Below, one piece after another: positions 28,581-37,742 of a stretch of DNA of 64,000 nucleotides. The position numbers were made by a program, and so were the translations under genes. The first letter of the stretch is position 1. Each line of letters starts with the position of its first letter. The notes beneath the pieces are model-generated. The model saw only the letters and a list, made by a program, of their open reading frames with translations, did not search any database and was not told the DNA's origin. The stretch is from Marinitoga piezophila KA3 (lineage in GTDB: Bacteria; Thermotogota; Thermotogae; Petrotogales; Petrotogaceae): contig NC_016751.1 in assembly GCF_000255135.1 (NCBI RefSeq), positions 868,001 through 932,000 on the forward strand. The letters run 5' to 3'.

Positions 28581-28700
28581 AAAGTTGTCCTGTTTTTATT
28601 TTTTTGATCAAACAGGACAACTTTCTTTTTTCATTATAATATTGAAAAAAAGCAGATTATAGTGTATAATAAAAATAACTCCCTTTTTAAAACAGGACAA
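28581..28700 (+). promoter_or_regulatory. Fic gene promoter flanked by three copies of an operator half-site
   Basis: A perfect 15-bp inverted repeat, AAAGTTGTCCTGTTT (28581-28595) and its complement (28610-28624), stands upstream of a consensus promoter TTGAAA (28642-28647) - 17 nt - TATAAT (28665-28670). A third copy of the half-site, AAACAGGACAA, lies at 28690-28700, past the expected start of transcription. This fits repressor looping or overlap by a dimer, most simply the Fic protein's own DNA-binding domain. Confidence 0.65.
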
Positions 28701-28714
28701 AACAGAGGTGTAAC

Positions 28715-29665
28715 ATGGCAAAAGATAACTTAATTGAATTTAGAAAAAAACTTTTTTCACTTCAAGTAATTAAAATCCCAAACAATGAATGGTTATATAT
28801 GCTTGGTTCTGAAACCAGAAATTCAATAATGATTGAAGGAATATTTGTAGACGAAGATGAACTTGATTCAGCAATTTCAGGAAAATACAAATCTGGTAGT
28901 GAAGTTTCAAATTATTTTAGAACAGCAAGATATTATTACAACATGGCTATTGAATTGTCTCGAACAAATGAAGAAATTCCATGTTTAACCTTCGTAAAAA
29001 ACACACATAGAATGTTATTTGAAAATATTATTAAAAATTATGATAAACTGGGAAATTTTAGAAATGGTCCTATAAAAATTACCGGCGCAAAAATCAATCC
29101 TCCTATGTATGATATAGCCGATTGGATAAGGTTATGGTGTAATTACTCAAAATATGCATTTTCTAATCATCCTATTGCAGAAGCCTCTGCAAGAGTACAT
29201 GTTTTTTTTGAATCTATACATCCTTTTGAAGATGGTAATGGTCGTATTGGCAGAATCCTTTTAAATTTTTTACTTATAGCAAATGGATATTTAAATATTG
29301 TTTTAAAAGGTGAAAAGGAAAAGGACAGAAATAATTATATTTTAGCTCTTGAATCTGCAGAAAAAGGAATAAGAGAAATTTTTAAAAGTTCACCCACATC
29401 TTTTACTCCTGAACAAATTGATAATCATTTTAAAAAGGAGGACACCAAAAAACTTTCAAAAATTATAAGAGATGCTATAATAGAAACATATGATAAGTTA
29501 ATATGTTCTGAAAATAAAGAAAAATTGGTTACTGTTGAAGAATATTCAAATTTATCAGGAAAAACACAGGAAAATATTCGAAAAATGATTTCAAGAAAAA
29601 AACTAATTGCTTGGAAACCCCGAGGAAGATGGTTAATTTACCCATTTCAGATTAAAAATAATTAA
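28715..29665 (+). CDS. Fic family protein with C-terminal DNA-binding domain
   Basis: The 316-aa protein has the FIC motif HPFEDGNGRIGR (residues 169-180), including the catalytic His, and an N-terminal inhibitory motif SIMIEG (37-42, the S/TxxxEG form), so it is a self-inhibited class II Fic. These transfer AMP from ATP to target hydroxyls. The last 60 residues (VTVEEYSNLSGKTQENIRKMISRKKLIAWKPRG, split by family as a winged or excisionase-like HTH) look DNA binding, consistent with self-regulation at the repeated AAACAGGACAA sites upstream. The gene stands alone with no antitoxin partner. Confidence 0.9.
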   Translation: MAKDNLIEFRKKLFSLQVIKIPNNEWLYMLGSETRNSIMIEGIFVDEDELDSAISGKYKSGSEVSNYFRTARYYYNMAIELSRTNEEIPCLTFVKNTHRMLFENIIKNYDKLGNFRNGPIKITGAKINPPMYDIADWIRLWCNYSKYAFSNHPIAEASARVHVFFESIHPFEDGNGRIGRILLNFLLIANGYLNIVLKGEKEKDRNNYILALESAEKGIREIFKSSPTSFTPEQIDNHFKKEDTKKLSKIIRDAIIETYDKLICSENKEKLVTVEEYSNLSGKTQENIRKMISRKKLIAWKPRGRWLIYPFQIKNN

Positions 29666-29667
29666 TC

Positions 29668-29706
29668 AAAATCCCGGAATCCTACTTTGTAAGATTCCGG
29701 GATTTT
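29668..29706. terminator. Bidirectional terminator between fic and the ABC exporter genes
   Basis: AAAATCCCGGAATC (29668-29681) and its exact complement (29693-29706) form a 14-bp stem with T runs on both strands, between the fic stop and the stop of the convergent ABC gene. Confidence 0.85.
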
Positions 29707-29716
29707 CTAGATTTTA

Positions 29717-31555
29717 TTAATTTTCCACAACTTCAAACTGAGAGTTATAAAGATTTGCATAAAATCCATTTTTCTTTAGTAATTCTTCATGTGTTCCCTG
29801 TTCTACAACGTCACCTTCATTCATTACTATTATAAGATCTGCATTTTTTATTGTTGATAATCTATGCGCAATAACAAAACTCGTTCTTCCTTTCATTAAT
29901 TTTTCCATTGCCTGCTGAACCTTTAATTCCGTTCTTGTATCAACAGAACTTGTCGCTTCATCAAGTATAAGTATTTTAGGATTTGCTAAAAAGGCTCTTG
30001 CTATGGTAATTAATTGTTTTTCACCTTGAGATATATTATTTATTTCTTCGTTTATAACCATGTTATATCCACCAGGCAATGCATGAACAAACGAATCCAC
30101 ATGTGCCATTTTTGCGGCTTCTATTACTTCTTCATCTGTTGCGTCAAGTCTTCCGTATCTTATATTTTCCATTATAGTTGTATTTGAAAGCCATGTGTCC
30201 TGTAATACCATTCCAAATAATGATCTTAAATCATTTCTTTTAAATTTTCTTATATCTATATCGTCTATTAATATTGCACCGTCATTTACATCATAAAATC
30301 TCATTAACAATTTTACAAGCGTTGTTTTACCTGCACCAGTTGGACCAACAATGGCTATTGTTTGTCCAGGTTGAATTATTTCGGAGAAGTTTTTAATAAT
30401 TATTTTATCTGGATTATATCCAAAACGCACATTTCTAAATTCAACCTTACCTTTTATTTGTGAAACATCAACTGGATTTTCAACATCTTCTATTTCCTCT
30501 TCTTCATCTAAAAATTCAAATACACGTTCTGCAGCTGCTGCAGTTTGCTGGAAAATGTTTGATATATTTGCCAATTGTGCAATAGGTTGTGTAAATGATC
30601 TCATATATTGTATAAATGCCTGTATATCCCCAACTTCTATTAATCTTTTTGCAGCAAACCATCCACCAACCACTGCAACTACAACATATCCAAGATTTCC
30701 TATAAAATTCATTATTGGCATCATCATACTGGAGAGGAATTGGGATTTCCAATCAGAATCGTATAATTGATCGCTTAAATTTTCAAACTTTTTTATGCTT
30801 TTTTCTTCTCCATTAAACACCCTTACTATTGTATGACCGCCATACATTTCTTCAACATGTCCATTAACATGTCCAAGATATTCCTGTCTTTTTTTGAAAA
30901 ATTTCTGAGAATGTTTTATTACTGTCATCATTAAAAATCCTGATAATGGAAGTATAAATAAAGCAATTAAAGTCATCATCCAGCTTATTGAAAGCATCAT
31001 TACAATAACACCAATTATCATGGTGGAAGATATAATTAATTGTGAAATACTTTGATTTAATGTTCTACTTACTGTATCAACGTCATTGGTTATTCTTGAA
31101 AGCACTTCACCGTGATTTGTCCCGTCAAAGTATTTTAATGGCATTCTGTGTATTTTTTCCATTATTTCTTTTCTTAAATTGTAGCTAACCTTCATTGAAA
31201 TACCGGACATTATCCAACCCTGAATATATCCAAAAATTGCACTTAAAATATACAATCCACTTAAAATTAATATTATATTTGATATATATGCAAAGTCTAT
31301 TCCTTCGGTTTTTCCCATTATTTTTCCAATTATACCTTCAAATATCTTTGTTGTAGCTTTACCAAGAATTTTAGGACCAACTATTGAAAACGTTGCACTT
31401 GCCATTGCAAATACAATAACTGTTATAAATGACCATTTATATACTTTTAAATATTGCATTAATCTCTTCATTGTACCTTTAAAGTCCTTGGCTTTTTCAA
31501 CAGGTCCTTTCATTCCAGGACCACCGCCCATTGGGCCTCCTCTTCGTGCGCTCAT
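29717..31555 (-). CDS. ABC exporter half-transporter with the consensus catalytic site
   Basis: The 612-aa protein has six membrane helices (residues 35-340) and a nucleotide-binding domain with Walker A GPTGAGKTTL and Walker B KILILDEATSSVD holding the catalytic Glu. Its signature is degenerate (ISQGEKQ instead of LSGGQ). Together with its partner at 31552-33759 this gives the asymmetric pair known from heterodimeric exporters such as TM287/288. The N-terminal Gly/Arg-rich segment (SARRGGPMGGGPGMKG) is unusual. The ATG overlaps the partner's stop (ATGA). Likely a multidrug exporter. Confidence 0.9.
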   Translation of the reverse strand: MSARRGGPMGGGPGMKGPVEKAKDFKGTMKRLMQYLKVYKWSFITVIVFAMASATFSIVGPKILGKATTKIFEGIIGKIMGKTEGIDFAYISNIILILSGLYILSAIFGYIQGWIMSGISMKVSYNLRKEIMEKIHRMPLKYFDGTNHGEVLSRITNDVDTVSRTLNQSISQLIISSTMIIGVIVMMLSISWMMTLIALFILPLSGFLMMTVIKHSQKFFKKRQEYLGHVNGHVEEMYGGHTIVRVFNGEEKSIKKFENLSDQLYDSDWKSQFLSSMMMPIMNFIGNLGYVVVAVVGGWFAAKRLIEVGDIQAFIQYMRSFTQPIAQLANISNIFQQTAAAAERVFEFLDEEEEIEDVENPVDVSQIKGKVEFRNVRFGYNPDKIIIKNFSEIIQPGQTIAIVGPTGAGKTTLVKLLMRFYDVNDGAILIDDIDIRKFKRNDLRSLFGMVLQDTWLSNTTIMENIRYGRLDATDEEVIEAAKMAHVDSFVHALPGGYNMVINEEINNISQGEKQLITIARAFLANPKILILDEATSSVDTRTELKVQQAMEKLMKGRTSFVIAHRLSTIKNADLIIVMNEGDVVEQGTHEELLKKNGFYANLYNSQFEVVEN

Positions 31556-33759
31556 GCCAATTCCTCCTCTGATAGCTGTGAATAGGCTATTTCTCTATAT
31601 GTTTCACAGCTCTTCATTAATTCATTATGAGTTCCTATTCCAACAATCTTTCCTTCATCTATAACTATAATTTGATCAGCATTTATTATTGTGGAAATTC
31701 TCTGGGCAACTATGATTATTGTACTATCCTTGGTGTATTCTCTTAATTTTCTCCTTATTGATAAATCTGTTTTAAAGTCAAGCGCTGAAAAACTATCGTC
31801 AAATATAAATATTTCAGGCTTTTTTGCAAGTGCCCTTGCAATGGATAAACGTTGTTTCTGACCGCCAGAAAAGTTTTTACCTGCCTGTGACACATCTGTT
31901 TTAAAACCTTCTGGAAGTTTTTCTATAAACTCCAATGCTTCTGCTATATCGGCAACCTTTTTCATTTCTTCATCAGTAAGGTTTTCATTTCCATATTTTA
32001 TATTGGATTCTATGGTGCCGCTAAATAACGTTGTTTTTTGTGGAACATATCCTATGTGTTCTCGTAATTCTTTTTGTGTAACTTCTTTTACGTTTATTCC
32101 ATCTATTAATACTTCACCCTTTGTTACATCATATATTCGTGGAATTAAATTTACCAGCGTAGATTTACCGGAACCTGTTGAACCAATTATAGCAGTTGTC
32201 TTTCCAGGTTCTGCTTTAAAAGATATATCCTTTAAAGCATAATCTTCACCACCAGGATATTTAAAGAATACATTTTTAAATTCAACAATTCCTTTAAATG
32301 GCTTTTTAAAGTGTTTTGGTTTTTCTGGATCTGTTATTGATGGTTCCATTGCAAGTACTTCTGCTATTCTATTTGCGGATACAGAAGCTCTTGGGAATAA
32401 TATGAATATCATAGACATCATTATGAATGAAAAGATTATCTGCATTGAATACTGCATAAATGCCATCATATCTCCAACTTGAAGATTGAAATTGTCTATT
32501 TGATGTGCTCCTACCCAAACTATAAGTATCATTGTAATATTCATAACAAGCATCATTGCTGGCATCATTACAGCCATTAATCTATTTACAAATAATGAAG
32601 TCTTTGTAAGTTCAACATTTGCTTTATCAAATCTCTTTTTCTCATGTTCCTGTGTGTTAAATGCTCTTATAACCATAATACCTGAAAGGTTTTCTCTGGC
32701 AATTAAATTTATTTTATCAACTAATTTCTGTATTAATTTGAATTTTGGAAATGCTACGCTGAATATTGATATAATCAATGTAAGTATTCCGGCTACTGCT
32801 ACACCAATTATCCATGACATGGAAGGACTTTTATCAAGTGCTCTAAATACTCCACCAATACCAAGTATAGGCGCGTAAAACACTATTCTTATTAAAATAA
32901 CCATTAAATTTTGTATTTGTGTTATATCATTTGTTGTCCTTGTTATTAATGATGCAGTGGAAAACTTGTCAAATTCCTCTCCTGCAAAGTTTTCTACCTT
33001 TGAAAATATGGCTTTTCTTAAATCCCTTGCCATTCCTGCTGCCGTTTTAGATGCAAAAAAACCAACTATTACTGCACTTGTTACACTTATCAAAGCTATT
33101 AAAAGCATTATGCTTCCTGTTGTTAAAATATAGCTTTTTTGTCTCTGATATAAATCTATTCCAACTTTTTCATATTCATTTTTTATGGCCATTGCCAATG
33201 ACTGACTTATCATTGAATCCCCTAATTTACTGAATTTTTCATATATATTATCAGCAAAATCTATTCTTTGTTTTTCTGGTAAAAATATAAGTAATTTAAA
33301 TATATCTACTTTGCTATTTTTATTTATTTTAAGGCCTTCTGTTTCACCTTTTTCTATTGCCTGAACTGCAAAAAAAGCCCTTGAAAATATTTTTTCAAAT
33401 CCTTCTGTATTTTCATTCTCCTTTAAAATATAAACTGATTCTTTTTCAAGTATTGGATATTCATCTATATAATTTTTTGCCTCTTCACTGCCTGTTTTTA
33501 TATATTCATAACCATTTAATATGCTTTTTTTCTCATCTTTATTCATAAACAAAAATAATCTTTTCATTTCAGTAGCTCTTATAACTTCCGGTATAGTTTC
33601 TGTAATGCCGCTTTTTTGAATACCAACATTAACTATATTTGACATATAATCAGGCAATGAAAGATCGCTTGTAGCTTGAATAAAGAGCAAGCCTATAGAT
33701 AATATTAATAACACAGTATATGGTTTCATAAATTTCATTAGTTTAATTATTTTCATCAT
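31552..33759 (-). CDS. ABC exporter half-transporter with degenerate site and long extracellular insert
   Basis: This 735-aa partner has a Walker A GSTGSGKSTL, a good signature FSGGQKQRLSIARAL and a Walker B ending FDDSFSALD, in which Asp replaces the catalytic Glu, the hallmark of the degenerate subunit of heterodimeric exporters. Between membrane helices 1 and 2 there is an insert of about 160 residues (roughly 45-205), charged and probably extracytoplasmic. The gene overlaps the marR-like gene upstream by 17 nt. Confidence 0.9.
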   Translation of the reverse strand: MMKIIKLMKFMKPYTVLLILSIGLLFIQATSDLSLPDYMSNIVNVGIQKSGITETIPEVIRATEMKRLFLFMNKDEKKSILNGYEYIKTGSEEAKNYIDEYPILEKESVYILKENENTEGFEKIFSRAFFAVQAIEKGETEGLKINKNSKVDIFKLLIFLPEKQRIDFADNIYEKFSKLGDSMISQSLAMAIKNEYEKVGIDLYQRQKSYILTTGSIMLLIALISVTSAVIVGFFASKTAAGMARDLRKAIFSKVENFAGEEFDKFSTASLITRTTNDITQIQNLMVILIRIVFYAPILGIGGVFRALDKSPSMSWIIGVAVAGILTLIISIFSVAFPKFKLIQKLVDKINLIARENLSGIMVIRAFNTQEHEKKRFDKANVELTKTSLFVNRLMAVMMPAMMLVMNITMILIVWVGAHQIDNFNLQVGDMMAFMQYSMQIIFSFIMMSMIFILFPRASVSANRIAEVLAMEPSITDPEKPKHFKKPFKGIVEFKNVFFKYPGGEDYALKDISFKAEPGKTTAIIGSTGSGKSTLVNLIPRIYDVTKGEVLIDGINVKEVTQKELREHIGYVPQKTTLFSGTIESNIKYGNENLTDEEMKKVADIAEALEFIEKLPEGFKTDVSQAGKNFSGGQKQRLSIARALAKKPEIFIFDDSFSALDFKTDLSIRRKLREYTKDSTIIIVAQRISTIINADQIIVIDEGKIVGIGTHNELMKSCETYREIAYSQLSEEELA

Positions 33760-34201
33760 CTCCTTTCAAATTTTTTGTTAAAACATCTTTTAATATTCCA
33801 AGCCCGTCTATAACCTTTTTTAATTCAGTTTCTGATACATTTTCCAAAAATTCATTGAGTTTATTATCCATACTTAGATTTAATCCTTTTTTATTTTTTT
33901 CAAATTCTTCCGTTAATTCAATATATATAACCCGCCGATCCTTTGAATCCCTCACTCTTTTGACAAAATTTCGTTTTTCCAACCTGTCTATAATACCGGT
34001 TACCGTACTATTTGATAATCCAACTTCTTTGCTCAAATCACCTATTTTCATTCTCCCGTTCTTCATTAGTATCCCTAATATCATCCATTGGGAAGATGTT
34101 ATTTCCATGTTTTCAAATTGTGTAGTCATAGCTTTTCTCAGCAACTCCTTTATTTCTTTGATAAGCTTTATTACCTCTATAGCAGAGCTTCTTTCATCCA
34201 T
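33743..34201 (-). CDS. MarR family transcriptional regulator
   Basis: The 152-aa protein has the MarR winged helix (SQWMILGILMKNGRMKIGDL, then GLSNSTVTGIIDRLEKRNFVKR and the wing DSKDRRVIYIELTEE). It leads the operon with the heterodimeric exporter and so probably represses it and itself until a drug-like ligand binds. AGGTGATGAA precedes the ATG. Confidence 0.92.
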   Translation of the reverse strand: MDERSSAIEVIKLIKEIKELLRKAMTTQFENMEITSSQWMILGILMKNGRMKIGDLSKEVGLSNSTVTGIIDRLEKRNFVKRVRDSKDRRVIYIELTEEFEKNKKGLNLSMDNKLNEFLENVSETELKKVIDGLGILKDVLTKNLKGDDENN

Positions 34202-34232
34202 TTCATCACCTCACTATTTATAAAAAACAATT

Positions 34233-34287
34233 TATTTCGTACGCGAAATATTTTTGTACGAAATAATATTAACATTTATATGTTAAA
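34233..34287 (-). promoter_or_regulatory. Candidate MarR operator region
   Basis: Two interlocked inverted repeats lie upstream of the marR-like gene: TATTTCG-TACG-CGAAATA (34233-34250), and ATTTCGTAC (34234-34242) facing GTACGAAAT (34256-34264). A further palindrome TTAACAT-TTAT-ATGTTAA occurs at 34270-34287. Placement 30-90 nt before the start fits autorepression. Confidence 0.55.
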
Positions 34288-34370
34288 TAAAAAGGTTCGA
34301 TATGTTAACTAAAAATTATAGATAATTTTTGGTATAATAAAATCACAAAGATTATGAAAGGGGAATTAAA

Positions 34371-36023
34371 TTGAAAGCTGTAATTATTGACGGTTATGTT
34401 GATGAACCAGCAATTTTAGGTGTTCCGCCATATGTTTCTCCATATGTTAGATATGCAGCTGGAGCATTATATTATCACGAAATTGATGTTGATTATTACA
34501 CAATTGATCAGGTAAGAGATAAAGATTTATGGCAATCTTTTAATCACTATGAATACTTAATAATAATAGGCGGTGTTACTGTTCCTGGACATTATATGGG
34601 CGGAACCCCCATTTCATTAACTGAAATAGACAAACTTTTTTCGAAAAATAGAGAACCTTTAAAGGTTTTAGGTGGCTCTATTGTAAAAGGCTATACATTA
34701 AAAGGCGGAAAAGCAGCTATCCCGGTTAATCCTGATAATGTTGACTTTATTGTAAATGGTGATATAGAAAAGTTTTTATATGTTTATCCTGTTTCCGATG
34801 ATTATAATTTAAACGATAAATCAGATTATGATTTAATCTCGAAAATAGCTCCTTTAGGGGCACAAATTTTAAAACAACATCCAAGATATCCTGACATTAT
34901 TGCAGAAATGGATCTTTCACGTGGTTGCGAAAGAACTAATGGTTTTTGTTCTTTTTGTACAGAACCTTTAATTAGTGGTAAATATAGGGAAAGGCCTCTT
35001 GAAGATTTATTAATTGAAATGAAGGCTATTGCAGATGTTGGTGTTAAAAACTTCAGGTTTGGAAGGGCTGCAAACTTTCTTGCATATGGTTCAAAACTTA
35101 ATAATGGAAAACCAAATATACCATTATTCCAGGAATTATATAGCGAAGCTGTTAAGTTTGCTGAGATATTGCATACAGATAATGCAAATCCCGCTTATAT
35201 AATAAAACACAAAAACGATATTAAAAAATTGTTGGAGATTATAGTTAAATACAATACTGCTGGTGATATTCTTTCTTTTGGCGTTGAATCTTTTGATGAA
35301 AATGTGGTAAGAAAAAATAGAGTGGATATTTTTCCAGAGGAATCTATTGAAGCCATAAGAATTGTTAACGAAGTGGGCGGAATTAGAGATGAAAACGGTA
35401 TTCCTAAACTTCTCCCGGGCATTAATCTGTTATTTGGTTTAATTGGTGAGACAAAAGAAACCTTTGAAATAAATAAAAGATATCTTGAACGCATAATGAA
35501 AGAAGATTTGCTTGTACGAAGAATCAACGTTCGCCAGGCAATGGCTTTTCCAGGCACTTTACTATTTAAAGAAAAACCGAAACAACATAAAAAGGAATTT
35601 AGAAAATTCAAGGAATATATGGAATCATATAATCATGAGATGTTGAAAAAGGTTTTCCCTATGGGTAGTATTTTAAAAAATGTAATTATAGAGGAAATAA
35701 GAGGAAAGATTTCATTTGGAAGGCAAATTGGAACTTATCCTATTAAAACAGGTATTATTGGGAACTTCAATATTTTCGAAAAAACTGATGCCATTGTAAT
35801 AGACCATGGTGCGCGTTCTATTACAGCATTAAAGTATCCTTTTGATATTAATAATGCAAATATAAATGAATTATCTGCAATTCCTGGAATAGGGAAAAAA
35901 ACTGCAGAAAAAATCGTTCTTTCTAAACCTATTACAGATATTTCAAAATTGGAAATAGATGATACTGCAAAAAGAAAAATTTCATTCTTAATAAAAAACG
36001 GTAGTATAATAAAAAGTGTGTAA
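34371..36023 (+). CDS. Radical SAM protein with helix-hairpin-helix C-terminus (TTG start)
   Basis: The 550-aa protein starts at TTG (KAVIIDGYVDEPAILGVPP follows), with AAAGGGGA upstream. The N-terminal third resembles a B12-binding-like fold without the B12 His motif. The Fe-S motif is CERTNGFCSFC near residue 186, a CX6CX2C spacing rather than the usual CX3CX2C. The end (about residues 500-535, ELSAIPGIGKKTAEKIVL) is a helix-hairpin-helix, suggesting contact with nucleic acid. I know of such proteins only as uncharacterised radical SAM enzymes, so the reaction is unknown. It precedes the IS256 insertion. Confidence 0.75.
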   Translation: MKAVIIDGYVDEPAILGVPPYVSPYVRYAAGALYYHEIDVDYYTIDQVRDKDLWQSFNHYEYLIIIGGVTVPGHYMGGTPISLTEIDKLFSKNREPLKVLGGSIVKGYTLKGGKAAIPVNPDNVDFIVNGDIEKFLYVYPVSDDYNLNDKSDYDLISKIAPLGAQILKQHPRYPDIIAEMDLSRGCERTNGFCSFCTEPLISGKYRERPLEDLLIEMKAIADVGVKNFRFGRAANFLAYGSKLNNGKPNIPLFQELYSEAVKFAEILHTDNANPAYIIKHKNDIKKLLEIIVKYNTAGDILSFGVESFDENVVRKNRVDIFPEESIEAIRIVNEVGGIRDENGIPKLLPGINLLFGLIGETKETFEINKRYLERIMKEDLLVRRINVRQAMAFPGTLLFKEKPKQHKKEFRKFKEYMESYNHEMLKKVFPMGSILKNVIIEEIRGKISFGRQIGTYPIKTGIIGNFNIFEKTDAIVIDHGARSITALKYPFDINNANINELSAIPGIGKKTAEKIVLSKPITDISKLEIDDTAKRKISFLIKNGSIIKSV

Positions 36024-37700
36024 ATAAAAAAATAGAAAAATAAAAAGAATGAATATGTGAAAAAAGGAAGCCCAGTAGTGTGGTGAAAGAGAAAGGGGAT
36101 TTTGAAAAAAAGGTTACATGGGGGGATAGTAATGCCGAGAAAAAGAAAAGAGGAAAATGAACAGATTCTTGGCAATGTGGATAGGAATTTCATAAAACAA
36201 TATATAAAAGAAAATGGAATTAAGGATTGGAATGATGTTGAGGATATAAGCAAAAAGCTTGTAAAAATAATGCTTGAAGAAATGTTGAAAGCAGAAATGG
36301 ATTATGAACTTGGATATGAAAAGTATTCCAGAAAACCTGAGGATAACGATAATTATCGAAATGGTTATTCTAAAAAAACTGTAATAACTAAAAATGGTGA
36401 GATGGAATTAACAGTTCCAAGGGATAGGAATGGAGAATTTGAACCACAAATTGTTAAAAAGAGACAAAGACATATTTCTGTTATTGAGGATTTGGTATTA
36501 TCGCTATATTCAAAAGGATTAAGTGTCAGGGATATTAGAGACCATATTAAAGAAATATATGATGTGGAAGTTTCTCCAGAGAAAATCAGTATGATTACTA
36601 ATTCTGTAATGCCTTTAATAAATGATTGGAGAAATAGACCTTTGGAAGAGATATATGCTATTGTATATCTGGACGCTTCATTTTATTCAGTAAAAGAAGA
36701 TGGTGTTGTTAAAAGAAAGGCTATATATAACGTCATAGGTATTAATCTTGATGGATATAAGGATATCCTTGGTATATACATAGAAAAAACTGAATCCTCA
36801 AGATTCTGGATGAATGTCTTGAATGATTTAAAAGCCAGAGGTGTTAAAGATATTTTAATCGCTTCTGTTGATGGGTTAAATGGTTTTGTTGATGCAATCC
36901 ATACCGCTTTCCCTAATGCTGAAGTTCAAATGTGTATTGTCCATCAATTGAGAAATACATTTAAATATGTCCCTCATAAGCATAGAAAAGCTGTTGTTAA
37001 GGATTTAAAACCTATATATCAAGCTCCAAGTCTTGAAGCTGCTGAAGCTGCACTTGAAGATTTCGAAAAAAAATGGGGCGAAACTCACCCCTTGGCAGTA
37101 CAAATATGGAAAAATAATTGGGATAAATTATCAGCCTATTTTAAATATTCAGAACCAATAAGAAGGCTGATATACACAACCAATCCAATAGAAAATGTTC
37201 ATAGACAATTTAGAAAAATAACCAAAAACAAAAGCGTATTTCCAACAGATGACTCATTGATAAAAGCAATATATTTTGCAGCAATGAGAATAACGGAAAA
37301 ATGGACTACAAGAATTAGGGATTGGGGACAAATATTAAATGAGTTAAGAATATATTTTGGAGATGATAGAGTGCCTATTTACAGAACAAACGATTAAAAA
37401 GAAAATTCAAAATTCTGTATATATTAAACTTTGAAAAGTGAATATTTCTTAAAAGATTGCACTAAATTGTGCAAAAGGAGTGAAAACTCAAAAATTAGCT
37501 TCTTAAAAAACAAAAAGATTATTAAAAAAATTATTCAAACAATTTTTAATATCTCATTAAAAATTATAACTCTAATATTTTGATTTCACAAAGTATTGAA
37601 TTTTCTTGAATTATTAAGAATAAACATCATATTTATTCCTAAACACAAATAATCTCTTATAACCAACTATAATTAATTTACACAGTATTTTGGATAGTCC
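36024..37700 (+). mobile_element. IS256-family insertion sequence (ends approximate)
   Basis: The element holds one complete transposase gene with about 110 nt of leader and about 300 nt after the stop. The right end probably lies near TTTTGGATAGTCCCT (37689-37703), which looks like an IS256-type terminal repeat. I could not find a full matching left repeat; only TGTGTAAAT near 36018 agrees with the complement of the right end, so the left boundary and target duplication are unknown. A decayed copy of its 3' part lies at 62890-63000. Confidence 0.5.
36132..37397 (+). CDS. IS256-family transposase
   Basis: From the ATG at 36132 (MPRKRKEENEQILGNVDRNF; GGGGGGAT upstream) the product is 421 aa. 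It has the mutator/IS256 DDE core: YLDASFYSVKEDG, IASVDGLNGFVDAI (second Asp), CIVHQLRNTFKYV and the late TTNPIENVHRQFRKITKNKS with the catalytic Glu. Full length with no frameshift, so it may be active. Confidence 0.93.
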   Translation: MPRKRKEENEQILGNVDRNFIKQYIKENGIKDWNDVEDISKKLVKIMLEEMLKAEMDYELGYEKYSRKPEDNDNYRNGYSKKTVITKNGEMELTVPRDRNGEFEPQIVKKRQRHISVIEDLVLSLYSKGLSVRDIRDHIKEIYDVEVSPEKISMITNSVMPLINDWRNRPLEEIYAIVYLDASFYSVKEDGVVKRKAIYNVIGINLDGYKDILGIYIEKTESSRFWMNVLNDLKARGVKDILIASVDGLNGFVDAIHTAFPNAEVQMCIVHQLRNTFKYVPHKHRKAVVKDLKPIYQAPSLEAAEAALEDFEKKWGETHPLAVQIWKNNWDKLSAYFKYSEPIRRLIYTTNPIENVHRQFRKITKNKSVFPTDDSLIKAIYFAAMRITEKWTTRIRDWGQILNELRIYFGDDRVPIYRTND

Positions 37701-37702
37701 CT
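37398..37702 (+). other. Gene-free right flank of the IS256 element
   Basis: This stretch is AT rich and holds no ORF that I can support. It includes the segment CTTATAACCAACTATAATT near 37652-37671, which is also found joined directly to transposase remnants at 62886-62905, showing that it belongs to the element. Confidence 0.5.
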
Positions 37703-37740
37703 AAAAAACAAATCTGCCATTTGAGGCAGATTTGTTTTTT
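37703..37740. terminator. Bidirectional terminator beside mutL
   Basis: AAAAAACAAATCTGCC (37703-37718) and its complement (37725-37740) form a 16-bp stem ending in T runs on both strands, 3 nt from the mutL stop. Confidence 0.85.
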
Positions 37741-37742
37741 TA

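Noticed and set aside
36010-36030. Left terminal repeat of the IS256 element
   Set aside because: Only about nine bases (TGTGTAAAT) agree with the complement of the right end, inside the stop region of the radical SAM gene; not enough to fix the boundary.
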